From: Streptomyces europaeiscabiei
Lineage (GTDB): Bacteria; Actinomycetota; Actinomycetes; Streptomycetales; Streptomycetaceae
Reading direction: 5' to 3'
Assembly: GCF_036346855.1 (NCBI RefSeq)
Contig: NZ_CP107841.1
Location: 3,290,001-3,354,000 of the forward strand
DNA length: 64,000 nucleotides
Shown: piece by piece, positions 17,063 to 23,486 of the stretch
How the letters are laid out: the number at the start of each line of letters is the position of its first letter
Position numbering within the stretch: position 1 is the first letter of the stretch
Program-made: the position numbers and the translations under genes
Notes under the pieces: generated by a model
Databases searched by the model: none
The model's input: the letters and a program-made list of their open reading frames with translations, nothing else
What the model was told of the DNA's origin: nothing

Positions 17063-18621
17063 CGACGCTGGACCACCCCGCACGGGACGAAGCTGCCCAC
17101 GGGCCTGCCCGCATCCCCTTCCCGGTGGTCGACGAGGTGTCCCGACACTGCCTCCAGGAGGAGGAACCCGAAACCGTCCACATCGAGGTCCACCTGCGCG
17201 GCCACCTCGACCCCGACCGCCTCCGCACCGCCTTCACCGCCGCCCTCCGCGCCCACCCCCGCATCCTCATGCGGGAGGCGCCGGGACGGTGGTACAGCCG
17301 CCGCTACGAGTGGGAGCTGACCGGGGAGCCGGAGGTCGAGGTGGTGGCCTTCCTGCCGGCGGGCCCGCACGCGCTGCGGGACGCGCGGACGAGGGCCCTG
17401 ATGGAGGCCCCTCCCCTGACTCTGTCGCCGCCGATCCGCCTGGAGGTGGTGGAGGGAGCGGGGCCGGCGGTGGGCAGCGAGGCCGGCGACGACGTCGGGC
17501 ACGCGGCCGGGCGCCCGGGGGCGAAGTCGGCCGGGGGGAGGTTCCGCACCCCGGCGGTACGAGGTGCCGCCGCACCCCTCCTCCCCCACTCCCGGCTCCG
17601 TTCGAGCGAGGGGACCCCCATCGCCCCGGCACCACCATCGGCCGTGAGCGGGCGGAACGAGGCGGAGGCGACCATGGCGCCCGCGGCGACGACGGCCGGC
17701 CCTCCCACCGGCACCGTCCTCTTCCTCACCATCAACCACACCGCACTCGACGGCCCCGCCTGCCTGCGCATCCTCGCCACCGCGGCACAGCTGTACGGCG
17801 GCAGGGACAACGCCCCCGCGGCCCCGCCCGTCCGCCCCACCTCCACCCCGGACGAACCGAGCCCACCCGAGACGGAGGCCCCTTCCAACTGGGCCCGCCC
17901 CGCCCGCGTCGCCCCCGGCACCCCGGAGCCGTCCCCCGGCAACGGCCTGCTCGTCACCGAACTCCCCGTCCCCCGGCGCCCGAAGTCCGCCCCCTACACC
18001 GTGAACGACCAGCTGATGGTCACCACGGCCCTGATGCTCGCCCACTGGAACCGGGAACACGGCGCCCGCCCCCGCCCCCTCCGCATCACCATGCCCGTGG
18101 ACGACCGTCCGAGGGACACCGACATGGAGATAGGCAACGGCACCCGCCTGGTGGAAGTCGCCTTCTCCTCGGACGAGTTGAACCCCGCCCACATCCCCCT
18201 CCCCGTCCTCCTGCGCCGCACCGCGGAACGCACCCGTGCCCTGAAGTCCAGGCAACGCCCCCAACTGGGCCACGGTGCCTCCCTGTTGACCGCCCCGGTC
18301 GTCCCCGTCGCCTGGCGCGCGGCACTCACCCGGAGCCTGCGCAGAGCCGCGGCCCCCTGGACATCGACCACCCTGCTCAGCAACATCGGCCGCGTGCCGT
18401 ACGCGCTGGACTTCGGTGAGGAGGCCGGCCGCGCCCACGCCGTGTGGTTCTCGGCCCCCGCCCGTATGCCGCGCGGCCTCACCGTCACGACCGCCTCCAC
18501 GGCGGGCCGTCTGCACCTGGCCCTGCGTTGGTCCCGCGCCCTGCTCGGCCACGGCGACGGCGCCCACCTCCGCGACCTCTTCGAGCACTATCTCCACGCG
18601 ACGGCAGAGGACACCGAGTGA
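17059..18621 (+). CDS. condensation-domain-fold acyltransferase-like protein
   Basis: A 520-aa protein related to NRPS condensation/PapA-type acyltransferases. LRGHLDPDRLRTAFTAALRAHP near residue 50 is the usual first helix, and NHTALDGPACLRIL near 230 stands where the catalytic HHxxxDG motif belongs: the first His is replaced by Asn but the second His, Asp and Gly remain. LSNIGRVPYALDFG near 440 matches the DFGWG-type end. Residues about 165-192 come from a family-A dispersed repeat. It probably acylates a glycan or lipid; donor and acceptor are unknown. Overlaps the AftD-like gene by 4 bp. Confidence 0.7.
   Translation: MTTLDHPARDEAAHGPARIPFPVVDEVSRHCLQEEEPETVHIEVHLRGHLDPDRLRTAFTAALRAHPRILMREAPGRWYSRRYEWELTGEPEVEVVAFLPAGPHALRDARTRALMEAPPLTLSPPIRLEVVEGAGPAVGSEAGDDVGHAAGRPGAKSAGGRFRTPAVRGAAAPLLPHSRLRSSEGTPIAPAPPSAVSGRNEAEATMAPAATTAGPPTGTVLFLTINHTALDGPACLRILATAAQLYGGRDNAPAAPPVRPTSTPDEPSPPETEAPSNWARPARVAPGTPEPSPGNGLLVTELPVPRRPKSAPYTVNDQLMVTTALMLAHWNREHGARPRPLRITMPVDDRPRDTDMEIGNGTRLVEVAFSSDELNPAHIPLPVLLRRTAERTRALKSRQRPQLGHGASLLTAPVVPVAWRAALTRSLRRAAAPWTSTTLLSNIGRVPYALDFGEEAGRAHAVWFSAPARMPRGLTVTTASTAGRLHLALRWSRALLGHGDGAHLRDLFEHYLHATAEDTE
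17551..17630 (+). repeat. dispersed repeat family A (copy 1), inside a coding region
   Basis: About 80 bp with CGAGGTGCCGC, CTCCCCCACTC, CGTTCGAGCG and GGGACCCCCATCGCCCC. The inverse orientation of the same element occurs at 32261-32352. It is translated in frame as an LPHSRLRSSEGTPIAPAP-type linker. Confidence 0.85.
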
Positions 18622-19391
18622 TGCCGCGAGCCACGCCGACCGCCTCGCCCACCACATCCCCGACACCCGCCCCGGTAAGAGGGCTTCGGGACTTCTACGA
18701 GGACCCGTCCGTCCCGGTCGCCTCCGGCACCCCCCGCAGCCTCGCCCAGGCCCGCATGCTGGCGGCCGCTCTCGGCCCGGCGGCCACCACGGGCCCCCGC
18801 ACGATCCTCGACATCGGCTGCGGCGACGGCACGGCGGCGGCCACCGCCGCGCCCCTCCTCACCGGCCACCGCATCATCGGCGTCGACTGGTCCCAGGACG
18901 CCCTCCGCCGAGCCCGCACCCGCATCCCGTACGCGGTCCGGGGCGAACTGGCCGACGGAGGGCTGCCGTTGCGGTCGGAGTCCGCCGACGCCGTGCTGTT
19001 CAGCGAGGTCATCGAGCACCTGGTCGACCCCGACGCGGCCCTCGACGAGATCCGCCGCGTCCTGCGCCCCGGCGGTCATCTGATGCTGTCGACACCCAAT
19101 CTCGCCGCCTGGTACAACCGCGCTCTGCTGCTCGCGGGCGTCCAGCCCGTGTTCTCGGAGGTCAGCCTGCGCGGCATCCACGGCCGCCCGGGGACGGAGG
19201 TCGTGGGCCATCTGCGGCTCTACACCGCCCGCGCGCTGAGGGAGTTCGTGGCCGCGTCCGGCTTCGAGGTCGTACGGCTGCGCGGGGCGCCCTTCCACGG
19301 CGTACCGCGCCCGCTGCGTCCGCTGGACCGCCTGGCCTGCGCGGCCCCGTCGGCCGCGTCGATCCTGCTGCTGCACGCACGGAGGATGTAG
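18621..19391 (+). CDS. class I SAM-dependent methyltransferase
   Basis: A 256-aa enzyme with motif I ILDIGCGDGTAAA (about residue 62), VDWSQDALRRAR (acidic residue after beta 2) and VLFSEVIEHLVDPDAALDEI with RVLRPGGHLMLSTPN, the signature of Methyltransf_11/UbiE-like enzymes. The first ~25 residues are Pro/Thr/Ser-rich and probably disordered. The ATG at 18621 shares its A with the upstream TGA. It is the second methyltransferase of the glycan locus; the target is likely a sugar or a polyprenyl-linked intermediate. Confidence 0.85.
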   Translation: MPRATPTASPTTSPTPAPVRGLRDFYEDPSVPVASGTPRSLAQARMLAAALGPAATTGPRTILDIGCGDGTAAATAAPLLTGHRIIGVDWSQDALRRARTRIPYAVRGELADGGLPLRSESADAVLFSEVIEHLVDPDAALDEIRRVLRPGGHLMLSTPNLAAWYNRALLLAGVQPVFSEVSLRGIHGRPGTEVVGHLRLYTARALREFVAASGFEVVRLRGAPFHGVPRPLRPLDRLACAAPSAASILLLHARRM

Positions 19392-19394
19392 GCG

Positions 19395-20414
19395 ATGTGG
19401 TGGGGAGTGGCCGCGGCCCTGTTGGCGAACGCGCTGTACAGCACCGGATTCGTCCTGGAGAAACGGGCACTCACCGCCATGCCGCAGGTGACGGTCCGGG
19501 AGCCGGTGAAGCTGCTGCGGCAGGTCGTCGGCAGCCCGCTGTGGATCGCGGGCTCGCTGTCGCTGGCCGCCGGGTTCGCCGCACAGCTGGCCGTGTACCG
19601 GACGCTGCCGATCGCCGCCGCCCAGGGCATCTTCGTGTCGGGTCTTGTCCTGCTGGTCCTGCTCTCGGCGCGGCTGCTCGGCGAGGAGACCACGGGCCGC
19701 GAGCGGTACGCCCTCGGCGCCATCCTCGCCGCGCTGCTGATGGTGGTGCTGTCGCTGGACGAGCACTCCGACACGGTCGGCGGCGGGGCGCCGTACGCGC
19801 TGGTCCTCACGGTCTGCCTGCCCGCGCTGGCAGCCGGGGTGGGGCTGTACCGGTCCGCCGAGCGGCGCGCCCGCCACCGGCACCGGCTGCCGACCACGGG
19901 CGTCGAGTACGGCGTGGCGGTGGGCCTGCTGTACGGCGTCAGCTCGCTCGCGATCAAGGGCGTGTCGAGCCATCTGACCACCGGCGGGCTCGGGGACGCG
20001 GTGGTCGGCCTGCTGCGCTCCCCGTACCCGTATCTCCTGCTCTTCACCGGCGCGTTCGGTCTGGTGATGTCGCAGGCGGCGCTGCAGCGCTGCCGGGCCT
20101 CGCTGATCGTGCCGGTGTGTACGACGGTGACCTGCCTGTTCACGGCGGTGCTCGGCACGCTGTCGTTCGGCGAGTCGCTGCCCGACGATCCACTGCGGCT
20201 GACGCTGCGCCTGTCGGGCACGGTGCTGGCGGTCGCCGTACTGCTGAGCATGCCCAAGCACGACAGTCCAGCGCCATCGGCGCCCCAGAACCCCGCACCG
20301 GCCAAGGAGTTGCCCCTCCATGAATCGCGACGACCCGTTGCTCCAGATCCTGGCGTGCCCGCTGGACAAGGGGCCCCTGCACCTGGTGGTCCACGAGGAG
20401 GAGACGCGACCTGA
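19395..20414 (+). CDS. DMT/EamA-type multispan membrane transporter
   Basis: A 339-aa membrane protein with about ten hydrophobic helices, for example WGVAAALLANALYSTGFVLEKR at the N-terminus (the EamA/nucleotide-sugar-transporter start), GIFVSGLVLLVLLSARLL and LLLFTGAFGLVMSQAALQR. The two halves look like the repeated DMT unit. In this context it could move an undecaprenyl-linked sugar or precursor. Starts 3 bp after the methyltransferase. The C-terminal Pro/Ala-rich tail overlaps the next gene by 95 bp, which is unusual here; an earlier true stop lost by frameshift is possible. Confidence 0.8.
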   Translation: MWWGVAAALLANALYSTGFVLEKRALTAMPQVTVREPVKLLRQVVGSPLWIAGSLSLAAGFAAQLAVYRTLPIAAAQGIFVSGLVLLVLLSARLLGEETTGRERYALGAILAALLMVVLSLDEHSDTVGGGAPYALVLTVCLPALAAGVGLYRSAERRARHRHRLPTTGVEYGVAVGLLYGVSSLAIKGVSSHLTTGGLGDAVVGLLRSPYPYLLLFTGAFGLVMSQAALQRCRASLIVPVCTTVTCLFTAVLGTLSFGESLPDDPLRLTLRLSGTVLAVAVLLSMPKHDSPAPSAPQNPAPAKELPLHESRRPVAPDPGVPAGQGAPAPGGPRGGDAT

Positions 20415-20577
20415 CACCGCCGCCGCCCGGGCCTCGGAGTCGCTCTACAACCCCCGGCTGCACCGCCGTTACCCGATCGTCGACGGCATTCCGCAGCTGC
20501 TGCCGTCGTCGGGCGAGCAGGTGACGGAGGACGAGCACGAGAAGCTTTCCGCACTCCTCAAGGGGATGAGCTCATGA
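20320..20577 (+). CDS. Trm112-family small protein (85 aa)
   Basis: The N-terminal LLQILACPLDKGPLHL and C-terminal LYNPRLHRRYPIVDGIPQLLPSSG are the Trm112/YcaR pattern. Only one Cys (ACPLDKG) of the zinc-knuckle set is present, as in many bacterial members. Trm112 proteins bind and activate methyltransferases, and three methyltransferases are encoded in this operon, so a partner role is plausible. ATG 20320 lies inside the end of the transporter gene. Its stop overlaps the next ATG at 20574. Confidence 0.82.
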   Translation: MNRDDPLLQILACPLDKGPLHLVVHEEETRPDTAAARASESLYNPRLHRRYPIVDGIPQLLPSSGEQVTEDEHEKLSALLKGMSS

Positions 20578-21422
20578 CCACGCTCGCCGCCCGGCTCGCG
20601 CCGCTCCTCCCGGACCGGCTGGTCGCCTCGACCGCCCGGCTCGTCTACCCGCGCTTCGAACCGGAGCTGGCCCGGCTCGACGAGCTGTGCCCGCCGGGGT
20701 GCGGTACGGCGGTGGACGTCGGCGGCTGGTACGGCCCCTGGACGCGGCGGCTGGCACGACGGGCCGGGCACGTGGTGACCGTCGAGCCGGTGCCCCGGCT
20801 GGCCCGGCTGCTCAGCTCGACGGCCCCCTCCAACGTCCGTGTCGTCCAGGCCGCCGCCTCCGACCACCCTGGCACGGCCCGCCTCTGGCTGCCGCCCGGC
20901 GACGACGGCGGACGCGGGGTGTCGTCCCTGGTCCGCCGGGACATCCACGCCCGCGCGCTGGACGTCCACTGCGTCCCCCTCGACGGCCTGGGCCTGACGG
21001 ACGTCGGGTTCGTCAAGATCGACGTCGACGGCAACGAGCTGGCCGTCCTGCGCGGCGCGTCCGGCCTCCTCGCCCGCGACCGCCCGGCCCTCTTCGTCGA
21101 ACTGGAGGCCCGTATCCAGCCGATCACCCCGGTCGTCGACCTCCTCGCCGGCCTGGGCTACGCCGGCTGGGTCCTCCCCGCCGGGACCTGGCTCCCCCTC
21201 GTTCCGGCCGCCCTGGAGGCCCACCAGGAGCGCACGTCGCACAGGGCGTCCCAGGGGCTGCTCCGGCGTGTCCTGCCGTTCGCCGGCCGCTACGTCAACT
21301 CGGTGCTGTTCCTGCCGGACGGGCGCCGCCCGGGTGAGCATGCCGGTGACCGCCGGACCGCCTCGGGCGCCGTACGCCACGATGGACCCCATGTCCTCCG
21401 CGAAACGCCCCGGCCCCGATAG
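20574..21422 (+). CDS. FkbM-family methyltransferase
   Basis: A 282-aa enzyme of the FkbM methyltransferase family. GTAVDVGGWYGPWTRRLAR (about residues 43-61) is motif I, VVTVEPVPR carries the acidic SAM-ribose residue, and VGFVKIDVDGNELAVLRGAS is the FkbM hallmark. It would O-methylate a sugar or polyketide hydroxyl. It is the last gene of the locus, coupled to the Trm112-like gene by an ATGA overlap. The last ~25 residues are of low complexity. Confidence 0.88.
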   Translation: MTTLAARLAPLLPDRLVASTARLVYPRFEPELARLDELCPPGCGTAVDVGGWYGPWTRRLARRAGHVVTVEPVPRLARLLSSTAPSNVRVVQAAASDHPGTARLWLPPGDDGGRGVSSLVRRDIHARALDVHCVPLDGLGLTDVGFVKIDVDGNELAVLRGASGLLARDRPALFVELEARIQPITPVVDLLAGLGYAGWVLPAGTWLPLVPAALEAHQERTSHRASQGLLRRVLPFAGRYVNSVLFLPDGRRPGEHAGDRRTASGAVRHDGPHVLRETPRPR

Positions 21423-22002
21423 GCCCTCCGGTCCCTTCACCTCGCTGGACTTCCAGCTGGTGCTGCTGCGTCGTATGGCCGACCACAATCCGGGGCTCGT
21501 CGAGGACGCCCGCCGCGGTCTGGGCGTCTCCCTCGCGGACATGCGCGAGGCGAACCGGCGGTGGCAGGCGATGGTGCGGTCGCCCCGGGCGCGGGGGTCG
21601 GCGTCCCGGTACCGGTCGGTCCTGGGCGTGCCGGAATCGGCTACGGCGCTGAAGATCGGCGACCTGGACTGCGAGGCCTGGCTGTGGCCGGTCCCGTGCT
21701 GGCCCGACCTCCGCTTCGAGGTGCTGCTCGCGCCGAACGGGGCGGTGTGGAACGAGTGGCTCGTGCGGGCACCGGGGGTCGCGGGTCCTGAGCTGCGCGC
21801 TCTCGAAGACCTGACCCCGTGGTCCTGCACGGTGGACGAGGTGGCGCGGGCCTTCGCGCCGGCCCGGCCGCTGGAGGGGACCGCGCCCACGCGGTGGGGG
21901 CTGCGGTTCGTCGCACCCGACGGGCAGGGGGTACGGCGGGAGTGTGTCGCGGAGTTCACGTGGGGGCTGTTGCAGCGGATCGGCACAGCCCCGCGCCCCT
22001 GA
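21382..22002 (+). CDS. conserved hypothetical protein
   Basis: A 206-aa soluble protein I do not recognise. It has FQLVLLRRMADHNPGLVEDARRGLGV, a Trp-rich centre (CEAWLWPVPCWPDLRFEVLLAPNGAVWNEW split over two strands) and no membrane segment. Start at ATG 21382 or 21391; both fall within the last 41 bp of the FkbM gene. The 3' end (RIGTAPRP) lies in a family-B repeat fragment, so the natural C-terminus may have been altered. Confidence 0.6.
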   Translation: MDPMSSAKRPGPDRPSGPFTSLDFQLVLLRRMADHNPGLVEDARRGLGVSLADMREANRRWQAMVRSPRARGSASRYRSVLGVPESATALKIGDLDCEAWLWPVPCWPDLRFEVLLAPNGAVWNEWLVRAPGVAGPELRALEDLTPWSCTVDEVARAFAPARPLEGTAPTRWGLRFVAPDGQGVRRECVAEFTWGLLQRIGTAPRP

Positions 22003-22006
22003 AAGC
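21983..22006 (+). repeat. dispersed repeat family B (copy 3, short)
   Basis: The CACAGCCCCGCGCCCCTGAAAG module only. It supplies the last codons and the stop of the preceding gene. Confidence 0.6.
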
Positions 22007-22169
22007 AACCGGGTCGCACCTCTTCAGGTCACGCACTCTTTCGATCAGCTTCTTCCCCAACCGCTCGACTTGGCCTCCCAAGCAGACGATTGACGATCAT
22101 CCGGCCGTGGGGAGCACCGCTGGGCCTACTGTCCGTGCAGAGTCCTGATCTCACGGAAAGGCAACCCCC

Positions 22170-23090
22170 ATGACGACCCAGCACCGCGCGGAGCGAACCG
22201 TGCCCGTCGAGCGGCTGCGGCTGGGGGATCACGCCTGTATGGGTCCGGGGGACATCGAGGGAGCCGGGGAGTCGCCGTGGAAGGTGTTCACCGCCTACAC
22301 CCGGACGAGTCTGGCGCGCGGGGAGAAGGTCCTGCTGGTCATGGACCCCGACGACCTGAGCGACGACGAGGTGGTCACCCTGCTGGACCGGGGCAGCGGG
22401 CAGGTCGTGGCGGCGCGGGCCGGCGGTCAGCTGTCGCTCAAACGCAACACGGAGGTCTACGCCCCCGACGGCCGCTTCCAGGAGCGGCGCACGATCGACA
22501 CGTACGCCGCCGAGGTCGACCGCGCCTGCGACGAGGGCTGGGCGGGACTGCGGGTCGCCGCCGACATGAGCTGGGCACCCCGGATGAACCTCGGCCACGA
22601 CCGGCTGCTCGACTACGAGGCGTCCGTGGCACCGCTGTTCGCGGACCCGCTGTTCACCGCGATCTGCTGGTACGACCGCCGGCACTTCGACGACGACCTC
22701 ACAGCCCGCGTCGACAAGGTCCACCCGCTACGGGTCACGGAACGCCTCGACTCCCTGAAGGTCACCGAGACCCCCGACGGCGGACGGATCGCCGGCACCG
22801 CCGAGCCGAGCACGCGCACCGCGTTCGTCGAGATCCTGCGCGAGGCACTGGAACGCCGTGACGACACCGGTCCCAGCCACCTCGTCCTCGACCTCCGTGA
22901 CCTGTGCTTCATGGAGGCCCACTGCGCCTGGCAGCTGATCAGCCTCGCCGCGTCGCTCCCGGCCGGCAGCGAGGTCACCGTGCGCTGCGGCGAGCTGCTG
23001 GGGCTGGTCCTGGCGCAGCTGGGCGCCGACGAGGTGCCCCAGTTACTGGTCAGCGTGGAGGGAGAAGGGAACGGGGGAGACGCCGGGTGA
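22170..23090 (+). CDS. MEDS-domain and STAS-domain sensor / anti-anti-sigma protein
   Basis: A 306-aa cytoplasmic signalling protein. Residues about 12-165 are the MEDS (DcmR-like sensory) domain: RLGDHACMGPGD, then RGEKVLLVMDPDDLSDDEV and SWAPRMNLGHDRLLDYEASVA. Residues about 205-300 form a STAS domain (HLVLDLRDLCFMEAHCAWQLISLA) in which an anti-anti-sigma protein would have its phosphorylated Ser/Thr near LCFMEA; no obvious Ser sits there. Translation continues directly into the ATPase gene at 23087 (overlap GTGA), so the two form a partner-switching pair. Confidence 0.85.
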   Translation: MTTQHRAERTVPVERLRLGDHACMGPGDIEGAGESPWKVFTAYTRTSLARGEKVLLVMDPDDLSDDEVVTLLDRGSGQVVAARAGGQLSLKRNTEVYAPDGRFQERRTIDTYAAEVDRACDEGWAGLRVAADMSWAPRMNLGHDRLLDYEASVAPLFADPLFTAICWYDRRHFDDDLTARVDKVHPLRVTERLDSLKVTETPDGGRIAGTAEPSTRTAFVEILREALERRDDTGPSHLVLDLRDLCFMEAHCAWQLISLAASLPAGSEVTVRCGELLGLVLAQLGADEVPQLLVSVEGEGNGGDAG

Positions 23091-23486
23091 GCGAGGGCCT
23101 GGTGCTGCTGATGGAGTTCGACGGCGCCGAACTCCCCCTGGTGCGCTCACTGGTCGAGGAGGCGGCGCTGCGGGCCCGTCTCGCCACCGCCGTCACAGGC
23201 GCTTTCGTACAGGCCGTGTCGGAGATCGCGACGAACGCCGCGGTGCACGGGGGCGGGGCGAGTGCCGTCGAACTGCGAGTGGTGGCGGGCGAGTTGCGCT
23301 GCGAGGTGACGGACAGTGGGCGCAGCCCCGCGACGGCCCGAGGGGCACGGGCTGCGTCTCGCCGAGTCACTCATCGTCGGCGTCGGCACCACCGGCCGTA
23401 TCGCCGTCCACAGCACCGCCCGGGGCACCACGGCCACCCTGTCCATGCCCCTGCCGGCCCCCGTCACAGCCCGGCCCGCGCGCTGA
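23087..23486 (+). pseudogene. anti-sigma-factor-type ATPase (HATPase_c), apparent frameshift
   Basis: The first ~85 codons read as a Bergerat-fold kinase: QAVSEIATNAAVHGGG is the N-box (Glu, Asn) and CEVTDSG the G1 box. After the run GGGG at 23342-23345 the homology continues in the +1 frame as GHGLRLAESLIVGVGTTGRI, the G2 box and end of the domain, with a stop at 23484-23486. Removing one G restores a ~132-aa RsbW-like protein. In the unshifted frame the ORF ends at 23503 in an Arg/His-rich tail. Either a real mutation or a base-calling error in the homopolymer. Confidence 0.75.
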
